From a virus, in IMG/VR virus record IMGVR_UViG_3300031951_011277, positions 1 to 25,788 of that record: a stretch of 25,788 nucleotides of DNA. One strand, written 5' to 3'. Positions 8,204-16,510 of the stretch are shown here, one piece after another; positions within the stretch are counted from its first letter, which is position 1; each line of letters opens with the position of its first letter. Both the position numbers and the translations under genes were made by a program. The notes under the pieces are model-generated. The model did no database searches. It was given only the letters and a program-made list of their open reading frames with translations, and was not told where the DNA came from.

Positions 8204-9591
8204 ACTTTAAATCCACTAAATGATTTCTTTTGTTTTTCTTCTCTTGTGCCAAATGTGTTCAAAGGTTTATCATGGCCAGCATCCGCAATACCCATCTGCG
8301 CAGCCTGTTCAACATCATATAGTTTCATTTTGGCCCTATCAACCCCAAGAGTAAATCGTTTGTGGAACGTTGGATCATTATATCGATTCTTTAATTGTTT
8401 GACCATGATTTGGCCAAGTTCTTCTAGTTCTTCAGAAGAAATCAAAGCAAACATCAAGTCTGCGGTGGCGGGAAGTCCGAACGATTCACTCGTGTCCTCA
8501 AGTCCCGGATCACTGGAAGTAAATCCCGAACGGGTAGTTTGTGTAGCAGATACAATAGGAACATTATACTCAACAGCAAGGCCACGTAATTCTTCTGCAA
8601 TTGCTTTAACGTAGGTGTAGGAATTAATATTCGCACCAGCCTTAATACGAGCAGAACAACAAATATTGAGATAGTCAACGAATATAATGTCAGGTACAAA
8701 AGACCTCTTGAGATTAAGTTCATTTAATAGTGTCCTAAAATGAATGGTTGATGCTGAAGCGGTTGGATATTCTTTGATAATAAGTTTGCCTGTGGTCTTT
8801 TCACGCACACGATTCACCTTCTTATCATACATATCTTTTGGTAGTTCGATCAAATCATCAATTGTTACATTCAATAGATTAGCATCAATTCTTTCTGCAA
8901 TCTTTTCTTCACTCATTTCCAAAGTGATGTAAAGAACATTTTTACCCTGAACCATGCACGAAGCAGCCACATGACACATAAAAAGAGATTTACCAACACC
9001 AGTCCCCGCCAGAGCAATATTAAGTGTTTTAGCTGGTAGGCCGCCTTTGGTGATTCTGTTGAAGTAGTCGAGGTCAAAGGGGATTCTTTCTTCTTTTCTG
9101 TGGTAAAATTCATATCGAGCATCTGAGTCCTGTAAATAGTCATGTCCTACGGAGTTGTCAAAGCTTACCGCCAGAGCGTCCGATAATATCTTGGGAATCT
9201 GACCTTTGTCGTGATTTTTATCTTTGCCATCGAGAATTGAAATAGACCCCAATACTGCGTTGTATATGGCTTTTTCTTGGCAGAACTTTTCGGTTTTATC
9301 AACAAGCCATTGAACTTCGGTTTCTGCCGATTTATTTTTTTCAATCTCTGCAATATAATCTTCACATCTTTGAACTTCATCAGATGAAAGATTTCTCTTT
9401 TCTTTGATGGCAATACTAAGTGCTTCAACCGTTGTTGTAGTATTGTAAGTTTCTGTGAATGATGTAATTTCATTAAATAAAGTTCTTTCTACACTATCAC
9501 CAAAATACTCTAGCTTTAGAAATGGTAAAACTTTTCGTAAATACTCCTCATTATAAACGAGGTTCTTCAGTATCGCTTGTTCCAGCTTCAT
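8200..9591 (-). CDS. 41: Replicative DNA helicase, DnaB-like, T4 gp41 type
   Basis: The enzyme unwinds DNA 5'-3' ahead of the phage polymerase and forms the primosome with a primase that is not in this window. Visible motifs are Walker A AGTGVGKS at about 195-202 (alanine in the first position, as in T4 gp41), LEMSEEKIAERIDA (H1a region) and Walker B IIFVDYLNI at about 302-310. The sensor-like SATQTTRSGF is followed by LKNRYNDP near the C-terminus. Length is 463, close to T4 gp41 (475). I take the ATG at 9591, which has AGGA about 8 bases upstream; a TTG lies just before it. It overlaps the preceding gene by 41 bases and the DruA-family gene by 4. Confidence 0.95.
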   Translation of the reverse strand: MKLEQAILKNLVYNEEYLRKVLPFLKLEYFGDSVERTLFNEITSFTETYNTTTTVEALSIAIKEKRNLSSDEVQRCEDYIAEIEKNKSAETEVQWLVDKTEKFCQEKAIYNAVLGSISILDGKDKNHDKGQIPKILSDALAVSFDNSVGHDYLQDSDARYEFYHRKEERIPFDLDYFNRITKGGLPAKTLNIALAGTGVGKSLFMCHVAASCMVQGKNVLYITLEMSEEKIAERIDANLLNVTIDDLIELPKDMYDKKVNRVREKTTGKLIIKEYPTASASTIHFRTLLNELNLKRSFVPDIIFVDYLNICCSARIKAGANINSYTYVKAIAEELRGLAVEYNVPIVSATQTTRSGFTSSDPGLEDTSESFGLPATADLMFALISSEELEELGQIMVKQLKNRYNDPTFHKRFTLGVDRAKMKLYDVEQAAQMGIADAGHDKPLNTFGTREEKQKKSFSGFKV

Positions 9592-9871
9592 CAATTATTT
9601 CCTGTTCAATATTACTGCCCATAATTTCCACGAGTAAGTCGCCAATATAATTTTTAAACTTCTCATCTTTTTCCAATTTTCGTGGTTTATCTACTGTAGA
9701 TTCTAACACATCATAAGCAAAAAGTAAATACACTTGATCATTTTCTTCTTTGAACTTTACCTTACCATATTTAAATACGGTGTCTTTATAGAATCCTTCC
9801 AAAAATTTAATGTGTACCGCAGTGCCATCATTTTTTGGATAAATGAAACAATAATCAATACCCTCAGTCAT
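9551..9871 (-). CDS. Conserved phage protein between UvsX and helicase genes
   Basis: This 106-residue protein has a beta-rich N-terminal half (YCFIYPKNDGTAVHIKFLEG, then VFKYGKVKF and VYLLFAYDVL) and a helical acidic tail (FKNYIGDLLVEIM, ending DTEEPRL). I know of no function. It overlaps the CGNPEC-motif gene by 8 bases and the helicase gene by 41 bases, and this tight nesting between uvsX and gene 41 suggests a replication-related role (inference). The long overlap encodes its acidic C-terminal tail together with the start region of the helicase, so neither can be changed freely. There is no sign of decay. Confidence 0.8.
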   Translation of the reverse strand: MTEGIDYCFIYPKNDGTAVHIKFLEGFYKDTVFKYGKVKFKEENDQVYLLFAYDVLESTVDKPRKLEKDEKFKNYIGDLLVEIMGSNIEQEIIDEAGTSDTEEPRL

Positions 9872-10103
9872 CTTTCACCTCAAATCTTTTTTCTTGTATG
9901 GTTTTTTCTTTCCATACTTTTCTAGGATTACCACACATTACACACTCCGGATTACCACAATCCATTGCATGATGTTTGGCAAATTTGTGTGGTTCATCTA
10001 CCGGCATACCATGCGATTTGGCAATCTTGGTTTGTTTTTTAATTTGATTTTGAGTTTTTTGAATACGCTTAGAATGTTTTAATTTAGCATCTTCATTACT
10101 CAT
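9864..10103 (-). CDS. Small basic protein with HxxDCGNPECxxCGNPRK motif, probable metal binder
   Basis: About 79 residues long. The N-terminal half is a lysine-rich helix (LKHSKRIQKTQNQIKKQTKI). The C-terminal half holds HKFAKHHAMDCGNPECVMCGNPRK, where three cysteines spaced C-x4-C-x2-C and nearby histidines look like a zinc site. Proteins with a CGNPxCxxCGNPRK motif are common in tailed phages but have no assigned role that I know of. I chose the ATG at 10103, because GGA lies about 8 bases upstream and it gives an 8-base overlap with the uvsX stop. An ATG at 10115 would add MEPK. The basic helix and the metal site make a nucleic-acid-binding role plausible. Confidence 0.8.
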   Translation of the reverse strand: MSNEDAKLKHSKRIQKTQNQIKKQTKIAKSHGMPVDEPHKFAKHHAMDCGNPECVMCGNPRKVWKEKTIQEKRFEVKDD

Positions 10104-11175
10104 TTTCGGTTCCATTCATAGTTTCAACCTCATCAAATAAGTTTTCACTACCACCTTGCATGATTTCACCAGAAGCAATCTGATATTTGTCGGTCACAAA
10201 CTTTTGAAACTTTTTGCTTTTCAAAATTGGTGTCCAGAAAGTGGCTGTATCGGTTTCTTTGATACGATATTTCTTATCTTCAATAACACCATCATCATCT
10301 ACTTTCGAGTACCAGCCATTAGAAGGTTTAACAACAAATCCACCATCCAGTGCAATATCAAGTAACCCACTCCAACGGCTAATACCACCATCAAAAGATA
10401 CAGAAACGGGGATTTTTGATTTTTCTTTGACATATCTGGATTTCTCCACGTTGATTATGAAATTATAACCAACAACTTCTGTGCCCTCTTTTTCTTGTTG
10501 GCGGCCAAGGATAAAGATGTTGTCGGCAGAATAGTAAGAACCTGTGCCACCACCAACAATTGCTTTCGGGAACATACCAATTTCCATATATGTATGATTC
10601 ACAACAATCATTGGAACATCTTTCATTGTGAGGTGTGGTGTCACCATACGAAATAAACTTTTAACTTGTTTGGCACGGGACATATCGGCAACTGATTTAC
10701 CTTCCAGAGCATCTTCAACTTCTTTCTTTGAAGCTAGATTGCCAATTGAATCAATAACAATAATTAACTTATCATCACGTTCAAGGCTGGTTAATTGTTG
10801 CATGATATCAAATTTTAATTGTTCAATATCAGTAAGAGGTGTATGTAGAACTCTGTCGGTATCAATACCAAAGCTGTCAAAATAAGACTGAGGAGTGCCA
10901 AACTCAGAATCGTAAAATAGTAACGCCGCATCATCATATTTCTCCAAATAACTTTTTGCCATTAATAAACTAAAGGCAGTTTTAAAATGTTTTGATGGAC
11001 CGGCCCACATAGTTAAACCTGGTGTTAAACCGCCATCTAAACGACCACTTAGTGCAACATTAATAATCGGCACCGATGTGGGTATCATATCTTTCTGTGT
11101 AAAGAACTTTGATTTAGAAAGAATTGCTGATTCTTTAATACTGCTGTTCTTTTTAATCTTGTCAAGTATACTCAT
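10096..11175 (-). CDS. uvsX: UvsX RecA-like recombinase
   Basis: This phage RecA homologue forms filaments on single-stranded DNA for strand exchange and recombination-dependent replication. Walker A is GPSKHFKT at residues 59-66, with phenylalanine in place of the last glycine, as in T4 UvsX. Walker B is LIIVIDS at 137-143. VVNHTYMEIG (191-200) and the glycine-rich GGGTGSYYSADN (208-219) correspond to the sensor and L2 DNA-binding loop. The acidic C-terminus (FDEVETMNGTENE) is also typical. Length is 359 against about 390 for T4. It is 11 bases downstream of the membrane protein gene and overlaps the next gene by 8 bases. RecA identity itself is excluded by the Walker A form. Confidence 0.95.
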   Translation of the reverse strand: MSILDKIKKNSSIKESAILSKSKFFTQKDMIPTSVPIINVALSGRLDGGLTPGLTMWAGPSKHFKTAFSLLMAKSYLEKYDDAALLFYDSEFGTPQSYFDSFGIDTDRVLHTPLTDIEQLKFDIMQQLTSLERDDKLIIVIDSIGNLASKKEVEDALEGKSVADMSRAKQVKSLFRMVTPHLTMKDVPMIVVNHTYMEIGMFPKAIVGGGTGSYYSADNIFILGRQQEKEGTEVVGYNFIINVEKSRYVKEKSKIPVSVSFDGGISRWSGLLDIALDGGFVVKPSNGWYSKVDDDGVIEDKKYRIKETDTATFWTPILKSKKFQKFVTDKYQIASGEIMQGGSENLFDEVETMNGTENE

Positions 11176-11186
11176 AATTTTCCTTT

Positions 11187-12185
11187 TTAAAAGTCACCAC
11201 CATCTAATTTTGTTGCTGTGTTTGATTTTTCTCTGAAAGCAAATTCAGCATCATAATCATACTTAGGTTCTAATTTTTTTGGATGTTCTGCCGGTTGTTC
11301 AACATTATGGTGTTCTTCATAAACTCCAGGTACCACATGAACTGTTAATGGAGGTATAGTTTCACCGGTTACTTCATCTATTATAATTGGTTGTTCTTCT
11401 ATCTTAGTGATGTTCTCTTTTGGTATTTCAATTTTATCATTTGCAGTTTCTACATTTTGTGTTGGTATGTCAGGTACTATTGTAATAATTTCATTTTCTT
11501 TATTAATTACCACTCTACTCCTTTGTTGCAATGACATATTTGCTGCTATCAATAATAACACAGCTAGAGGGTCAAACACAACCATTATCAGCAATATTAC
11601 CAAACGAACTGCTTTATCGATACCATTAGCATCTTCAGTACCATATACCATATCACCAATATACTTAATGGGACCAACTTCGGCAATTAATTTATTTTCT
11701 TCTTTAAGAAGTGGTAATTTTCTTTTGTTGATATCTGCCAGTTCTTTTTGTGTTTGTTGGATTTGCCTATCAACATTGGCTGACGCTGTTTCTGGATTAC
11801 CAGCACGTTTCAGTAAATATTCTAATCGATCATTAGCAATCTTTTCTTGCTGTTTGAGTGTTCTTATTTCTACTGAGTTAGCACCAGCTTCTAATGTGGA
11901 ATCAATGTGTGCTTGGGATAGAAAACCAAAAATACCCATACTTGTAATCACCATTAATATTACTACGGCAGATGTCAAATAAGATTTTAATAAAAGTGGG
12001 CAGGTTTTCCAATTACGATATAACCATGATGCAGTAACTAATTTACTCATCTCAAGAACCGAACCCATGAAAACGATTGGCCAAAATGCGCCCGTAAAGA
12101 TTGCAGCCAATCCAATAATAGAATAATAGGCTGCAATACCTGATAGTAATAATGCAGATAGAAATGTTAGTATGATTAATGTCAT
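11187..12185 (-). CDS. Membrane protein with four predicted TM helices and a periplasmic-type coiled coil
   Basis: I start at the ATG at 12185, which makes an ATGA overlap with the DNA polymerase stop and has GAGGA about 12 bases upstream; an in-frame codon 51 bases earlier is less likely. From this start (332 residues) there are hydrophobic segments at about 3-22, 25-46, 68-90 and 185-212. Between the third and fourth lies a charged coiled coil (about 100-165, with LKQQEKIANDRLEYLLKRAG). A proline- and glutamate-rich soluble tail of about 120 residues follows. Similar membrane proteins lie next to uvsX in marine T4-like phages, without known function. An anchor for replication complexes at the membrane is one option (speculation). 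Confidence 0.85.
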   Translation of the reverse strand: MTLIILTFLSALLLSGIAAYYSIIGLAAIFTGAFWPIVFMGSVLEMSKLVTASWLYRNWKTCPLLLKSYLTSAVVILMVITSMGIFGFLSQAHIDSTLEAGANSVEIRTLKQQEKIANDRLEYLLKRAGNPETASANVDRQIQQTQKELADINKRKLPLLKEENKLIAEVGPIKYIGDMVYGTEDANGIDKAVRLVILLIMVVFDPLAVLLLIAANMSLQQRSRVVINKENEIITIVPDIPTQNVETANDKIEIPKENITKIEEQPIIIDEVTGETIPPLTVHVVPGVYEEHHNVEQPAEHPKKLEPKYDYDAEFAFREKSNTATKLDGGDF

Positions 12186-14719
12186 GAGAAGAAATCCTCT
12201 ATTGAACTTGTTTTTTCTGTTTTCCAACCCATGCAATCCAAAATGACTCTAATTGGTTCCAGAAATGCCTTGTCGAATTGCATATCATAATCAATATATT
12301 CTTGCAGTTCAAACTCTTTTGGTAAACGAGATGGATACGAAACAACTGTATCTTTAAATGGATTAGGCATCTTTAGATAAGTGAATTTAACTTTTTCACC
12401 TTCTTGAATGAGTGGATATTTTTTCGTAAGATTCTTTTGTTTTAAATTATGATTATAAAGGATGGCACCCTTAACATGAATTGGTGTTCCTTTTTTATAT
12501 AAAGTTAAATCATCAGAATAAGTATTTAGACCGTTAAGTCCACGAGGAAAAGATATTTCTTCTACAGGTAATGTTTTGAATTCTTTTCTAAAATCTTCAA
12601 TAAATTTATAAACATCTTCTTGTGTGCCGTTGACCATTAATTGAATGGCTTCTTTCATTCTCTCACGAATGGCGGATGGCGTGGATGACTTGATCATTTC
12701 AAGACCCATAACTTTCATCTGTGGTTCTTTATATTGAACGCCTTCATTATTATACACATTCAGAATGTATCGTTTCTTGGCAGTCCAGATGCCTTTGTTG
12801 GATAGACCTTCTCGTTTCATTTCCATCTTTTGTTGATAAGCATGAACATAATTTCCAAGTTCACCATAACATTTATCAATGTATGGTTGGAGTTTATCTT
12901 CACAGATTTTATCCATAACAGAAATTACTTTTTGTTTGTCTGATGTATCTTTGATAAATTTGTTAACCAATTCACCCATGCGTAGATAGATTGAATCTGT
13001 ATCAGAAGCAATCACATAATCTTTACTATCTGTTTCCAGCAGTTTGTTCATGTAATCATTAATTTTATTTTCAATCCAACGAATACTTAACTGGCCAGCA
13101 GTAGTGACGCCAAGGGCCATACGTAAATCATAAAAACGGAAATATTGACTACCAAGAGCACCATAAGCAGAATTAAGGGAAACTTTCTTCGCCAATTGAA
13201 TGTTGTTGTATTTAGCAATTCGTTTTTCGATTTCATAGAGTTTGTTTGGATCTTTTTCATTTTCATATTCTTGTTTTGCTTGTAACATCAACTTCTTAAA
13301 CTTACTTCTGTCAGTATACATTTCTTCCATCATTTTAGGTAAAAAACCTTGGAAATCAGTGCGAAAGAATTGTCCGTTAGGTGTAATTGTCACACCTTCT
13401 AAATTTGAAGTATCAATCTTTTTATACAATAACTTCTCAACAGATACACCTTGTGAAAGAACCTCACACATTGCATCTGTATAATTTTCAGGTTCAATTA
13501 AAGTTTCTGGCGAAATATTATATTGCATCATCAAATGTGGATACAAACTGTTCAAGTCAAACGATGCCACCCAATCATGTAGACCAACTTGTGGATCTTT
13601 AACATACGCACCTTCAAATGCTGAATCTTTGTCTTTAACAATTCGTGGTGGAACAATAATATCTTTATCACGCAGATAAGAATATGTCAATGCGTCCCAC
13701 ATACGAGTTTGTGCAAACACATCTTCAAAGTTTGATTTGGTATCATACCCTAGAGTTACAGCCAACTCAAGAAGTTTTAGTTTATCTTCTAGTTTAAGAA
13801 TCAAATCAACGTCTTTAATATTATACTCAATAAACTTTTGATAGTTTAAACGATATAGAGCATGAAGATTATCATATTCATCATAAGCAATCTTACCTTC
13901 ACCAAGTTCAACTTGTGCAATGTTATCCAAACGATATGATTCTTGTGATTTACCACCAGGAGCATACCATTTGTATAGTTCAATATAATCAAGTGATGAG
14001 ATACCTACGAGTGTATAATCGATTAATTGTCGATTATTGACATAAGCATTACGTTCAGTAATAAAATTCCATGGTGATAGTTTCTTGGCTTCATCATCAC
14101 CAAGAATCTTTCTGAAACGATTGATGAGATATGGTATATCAAAGAACTTTGTATTCCAACCAGTAATGATATCCGGATAATTATCTTTGAAGTGATTTAA
14201 AAATGTTTTACAGAGATTGTATTCATCTTTACAGCGAATATAGATTTCTTCACCTTGAACTTGATACTCACCACATCCGTAAACAGTAATGCCGCCATTT
14301 AGTTGTCGAATTGCAATTGCTGTGATGGGTTCGTTTGCTTGATATGGATCAGGAAAACCATTCTCAGAACCAACCTCAATATCTATAATGGCGATTGTTA
14401 TTTTGTCATAATCATAATCAACCATACCTTTGTGTTGGTCGGCAATGAAAGCATATTCAAAACGAGTTTGGCCATAAATCTTAGAGGCACCAGAAACACC
14501 ATCAAATTGTTTGATGTAATCTCTGGCCGATTTAATTGATGGAAACTTTTTCTCGTCAAGATAATCACCTTCCAGATTTGTAAAGTTGGTGATTTTTTTA
14601 GATGGCAAAAACAAAGATGGAGAATACTCAACCTTTGTTTTTATTTTTTTACCGTTTTGGATGCCACGGTAGAGTATGTTACTGCCAATACTCTGAACAT
14701 TAGTATAAAAATTACTCAA
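12182..14719 (-). CDS. 43: Family B DNA polymerase, T4 gp43 type
   Basis: This is the phage replicative polymerase with a 3'-5' exonuclease. Using the TTG at 14719 as start (845 residues), exo I is DIEVGS at about 113, exo II is NTKFFDIPYL with D194, and exo III is Y299xxxD303. Polymerase motif A is DLNSLYPHL at 388, motif B is KVSLNSAYG at 512, motif C is DTDS at 573-576, and a KKRY element follows. The extreme C-terminus (SSIEDFFS) looks like a clamp-binding tail. TTG is preferred because the protein then begins LSNFYTNVQSIGSN, matching the first residues of T4 gp43. It also overlaps the upstream stop by 4 bases, with AAAGAG upstream. The ATG at 14752 has no ribosome site. Confidence 0.95.
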   Translation of the reverse strand: MSNFYTNVQSIGSNILYRGIQNGKKIKTKVEYSPSLFLPSKKITNFTNLEGDYLDEKKFPSIKSARDYIKQFDGVSGASKIYGQTRFEYAFIADQHKGMVDYDYDKITIAIIDIEVGSENGFPDPYQANEPITAIAIRQLNGGITVYGCGEYQVQGEEIYIRCKDEYNLCKTFLNHFKDNYPDIITGWNTKFFDIPYLINRFRKILGDDEAKKLSPWNFITERNAYVNNRQLIDYTLVGISSLDYIELYKWYAPGGKSQESYRLDNIAQVELGEGKIAYDEYDNLHALYRLNYQKFIEYNIKDVDLILKLEDKLKLLELAVTLGYDTKSNFEDVFAQTRMWDALTYSYLRDKDIIVPPRIVKDKDSAFEGAYVKDPQVGLHDWVASFDLNSLYPHLMMQYNISPETLIEPENYTDAMCEVLSQGVSVEKLLYKKIDTSNLEGVTITPNGQFFRTDFQGFLPKMMEEMYTDRSKFKKLMLQAKQEYENEKDPNKLYEIEKRIAKYNNIQLAKKVSLNSAYGALGSQYFRFYDLRMALGVTTAGQLSIRWIENKINDYMNKLLETDSKDYVIASDTDSIYLRMGELVNKFIKDTSDKQKVISVMDKICEDKLQPYIDKCYGELGNYVHAYQQKMEMKREGLSNKGIWTAKKRYILNVYNNEGVQYKEPQMKVMGLEMIKSSTPSAIRERMKEAIQLMVNGTQEDVYKFIEDFRKEFKTLPVEEISFPRGLNGLNTYSDDLTLYKKGTPIHVKGAILYNHNLKQKNLTKKYPLIQEGEKVKFTYLKMPNPFKDTVVSYPSRLPKEFELQEYIDYDMQFDKAFLEPIRVILDCMGWKTEKTSSIEDFFS

Positions 14720-15465
14720 TCTTTCTCTTTCGTCCAATGCACAATTTGCCATGTGCCGTCATGATGTTCCACTAAAGCGGTGCAGGATTCTACCCAATCA
14801 CCGTCATTCATATACAATATACCATTTAATTCTTTTATTTCTGCATGATGAATATGACCACATATTACACCATCATACCCCTTTTTCTTACAATATTCTG
14901 AAATATTCTTTTCAAAACCTAACAAAAAATCAACAGATGATTTTACTTTATATTTTAAATATTTGGAAAGAGACCAATACCCTAAGCCAAATTTTCTTCG
15001 AAAAGAATTAAATGCAGAATTCCAATTCAGAACCATATCATACAACTTATCACCAAGAAAGGCAAGCCATGGTGCAAGTTTAGAAATACCATCAAACAAA
15101 TCACCGTGAGTTACCAAAAAACGTTTGCCATTTGCATCAATGTGTTCTGTTTGATTATATATTTCTATTACACCAAAACTTAAACCATATGGTATCATTG
15201 GCCTTAAAAACTCATCATGATTACCGGCTACATAGATAACTTTGGTATCTCTTTTTGCATGGCCAAGTATTCTACGCACCACATTTGAATGGCTTTGTTT
15301 CCATCGCCATTTGTTTTGTTGTATTTTCCAAGCATCAATAATATCACCTATAAGATATAATGTGTCACAGGTATTATGCTTTAAAAAATTATTGAGTTTT
15401 TCTGCCTGACAATCTCTTGTGCCAAGATGAACATCAGAAATAAAAATACTACGATAGGTTTTCAT
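14716..15465 (-). CDS. Calcineurin-like phosphoesterase, LpxH-like (UDP-2,3-diacylglucosamine hydrolase)
   Basis: The 249-residue protein has the full metallophosphoesterase set: DVHLG (11-15), GDIID (40-44), GNHDE (81-85), VTHGD (118-122) and GHIHHAE (203-209). These hold a two-metal site. The order, the length (LpxH is about 240) and the helical insert with GYWSLSKYLKYKVK around 162-175 resemble bacterial LpxH. LpxH removes UMP from UDP-2,3-diacylglucosamine in lipid A synthesis, at the inner face of the membrane. A different phosphodiester substrate cannot be excluded. The gene overlaps the small upstream gene by 17 bases and the polymerase gene by 4. A lipid A enzyme directly before the DNA polymerase fits a phage that also carries many glycan genes. 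Confidence 0.85.
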   Translation of the reverse strand: MKTYRSIFISDVHLGTRDCQAEKLNNFLKHNTCDTLYLIGDIIDAWKIQQNKWRWKQSHSNVVRRILGHAKRDTKVIYVAGNHDEFLRPMIPYGLSFGVIEIYNQTEHIDANGKRFLVTHGDLFDGISKLAPWLAFLGDKLYDMVLNWNSAFNSFRRKFGLGYWSLSKYLKYKVKSSVDFLLGFEKNISEYCKKKGYDGVICGHIHHAEIKELNGILYMNDGDWVESCTALVEHHDGTWQIVHWTKEKD

Positions 15466-15631
15466 CGTGTGAAATAATCCATTTTAGAGCGTCTGATAGC
15501 TCTGTGTAGAGAGGTGACTTTGGTGTATTATTTAGGGTGAACCATTGATAATTTAGTGTTTCTTTAATATCCCAAGAGTTATTCTCTTTACTCCATCTTG
15601 CGGTGCGAATTATGGATTTTTCTAGTACCAT
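15449..15631 (-). CDS. Small unknown protein, 60 residues
   Basis: I do not recognise it. The sequence is tryptophan-rich (W13, W20, W30 and W51) and reads as a short beta hairpin region (TLNYQWFTLNNT) followed by a helix (ELSDALKWIISHDEN). Its start overlaps the Sm-like stop (TAATG), with AGG 5 bases upstream. Its end overlaps the phosphoesterase start by 17 bases. It fills the only space between these two real genes, in the same operon, which is the main support for it being translated. It has no signal peptide or membrane segment. Confidence 0.65.
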   Translation of the reverse strand: MVLEKSIIRTARWSKENNSWDIKETLNYQWFTLNNTPKSPLYTELSDALKWIISHDENLS

Positions 15632-15942
15632 TAACCTGTAATTAGTGTTTTGGTTGGAGGAATAACAATTCCAGAACCAAAGATTTGATTGTAATTATTA
15701 ACAAAATCTTCTGCTGGCACATAGGAGTATACTACACTTTTCTTATTCAAGGCAACCGTAGCACCAATTTTTTGTTCGGCATGAATGGGAAAGGGTGCAA
15801 AGCCTACGCTTGGTTGACCATCTTTACCACGTACAACAGCGATACCAACAGCATTTACCAGTACAAATTCAGTTTCGGATTCCGACTCAATCTCACCCAA
15901 AACTTCTTCTCCGGTCACTAATTTTAACGTTAATACTTTCAT
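15631..15942 (-). CDS. Sm-like (LSm-fold) phage protein
   Basis: This 103-residue protein begins MKVLTLKLVTGEEVLGEIES and continues with FVLVNAVGIAVV, a strongly bent five-strand pattern matching the Sm1 motif (a strand, GxxVxGxI, then LxNA). An Sm-like protein of putative cyanophage origin has been described structurally, and this protein has the same general look. Sm rings bind RNA, but RNA binding by the phage version is only an inference. The C-terminal half (SYVPAEDFVNNYNQIFGSG) has a helix not seen in minimal Sm proteins. It is the first gene after the perfect sigma70 promoter at 15985-16013, with GGAGAT as ribosome site, so it should be an early, well-expressed protein. Confidence 0.75.
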   Translation of the reverse strand: MKVLTLKLVTGEEVLGEIESESETEFVLVNAVGIAVVRGKDGQPSVGFAPFPIHAEQKIGATVALNKKSVVYSYVPAEDFVNNYNQIFGSGIVIPPTKTLITG

Positions 15943-15984
15943 TTATTATCTCCAATGACTAAATAACTATGTAGTTGAATTGAA

Positions 15985-16013
15985 ATTATATCTGATTTAT
16001 CTCTCCATGTCAA
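15985..16013 (-). promoter_or_regulatory. Perfect consensus sigma70 promoter for the replication operon
   Basis: Minus strand: -35 TTGACA (16013-16008), a spacer of exactly 17 bases, and -10 TATAAT (15990-15985). All 12 consensus positions match. The predicted start is near 15978, which gives a leader of about 36 bases before the Sm-like gene with GGAG as ribosome site. No other strong promoter is seen until far downstream, so it could drive the Sm-like, phosphoesterase, gp43, uvsX, 41 and later genes. The -35 lies in a palindrome (see repeat). Confidence 0.85.
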
Positions 16014-16021
16014 CCTGACAT
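16007..16021. repeat. Palindrome ATGTCA-n3-TGACAT over the -35 box
   Basis: Two perfect 6-base inverted arms separated by 3 bases. One arm overlaps the TTGACA -35 element of the replication-operon promoter, so a dimeric regulator bound here would compete with RNA polymerase. It may also be a by-product of the -35 sequence; nothing else in the sequence shows binding. Confidence 0.5.
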
Positions 16022-16066
16022 TCGGTATTCTTTATTATCCCCATCAACATAACTAAAAGAAATCAA

Positions 16067-16510
16067 ATGTCCGATCCATTTGTTGCTGGCGCTCAAGGTG
16101 CCGCAAATACTCTCAAAGCTGCTCAAGGAGCCAGCAAACAATTAAGCTCTGTGGTTACCGACCAACAGGCCGATATGGAAAAAGCTGTTCAACAACAGCA
16201 TGCCCAAAGAATGAAAGCCAAAGCAGAAAAAGAATACTTAGCCACGATGGCAGAGTTTAAGGCTTACGAAAAATATCAAAAAGAAAAAGCTCACCAACAA
16301 AAAATTGACCAGTTAAAACTGGAAGCTATTAAAAAATATGGCAAAACTGCTTGGGCGGAAATTGAAGCCACAAAAGTAAAAATGCAAAAAGAAAGAGATG
16401 AAGAATTAAAATACATGGATAAAGACAGGCAAAAACAAACTCAGCTTTTTTGGTGGTGTATGACGGCAGCTGCTTTAGTAACATACTTTTTTAAGTTGTA
16501 TAAATTATAA
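16067..16510 (+). CDS. Coiled-coil protein with C-terminal membrane anchor
   Basis: This 147-residue protein has an alanine- and glutamine-rich N-terminus (MSDPFVAGAQGAANTLKAAQ), then a long charged helix (about residues 35-125, with KAKAEKEYLATMAEFKAYEK), and a hydrophobic end (about 127-143, LFWWCMTAAALVTYFF) followed by KLYKL. It looks like a tail-anchored coiled-coil protein, inserted in the membrane by its C-terminus. It is the first gene of the plus-strand island; the 124-base gap before it holds the divergent promoter. I see only a weak ribosome site (AAAGAAA). Two tiny membrane proteins follow at once, so it may belong to a membrane-associated group such as lysis or superinfection functions (speculation). 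Confidence 0.8.
   Translation: MSDPFVAGAQGAANTLKAAQGASKQLSSVVTDQQADMEKAVQQQHAQRMKAKAEKEYLATMAEFKAYEKYQKEKAHQQKIDQLKLEAIKKYGKTAWAEIEATKVKMQKERDEELKYMDKDRQKQTQLFWWCMTAAALVTYFFKLYKL

Noticed and set aside
8087-8614. 175-residue plus-strand frame opposite the helicase and DruA-family genes
   Set aside because: It is antisense to two clear genes, is rich in Ser/Ile/Phe of the kind that shadow frames give, has no ribosome site and no recognisable motif.
11407-11982. 191-residue plus-strand frame opposite the membrane protein gene
   Set aside because: It mirrors the coiled coil and membrane helices of the minus-strand gene. The minus frame has proper start, coupling and operon context; this one has none.
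14720-14752. ATG start for DNA polymerase at 14752
   Set aside because: No ribosome site, a 37-base overlap with the phosphoesterase gene and an N-terminal extension absent from T4 gp43; the TTG at 14719 explains the data better.
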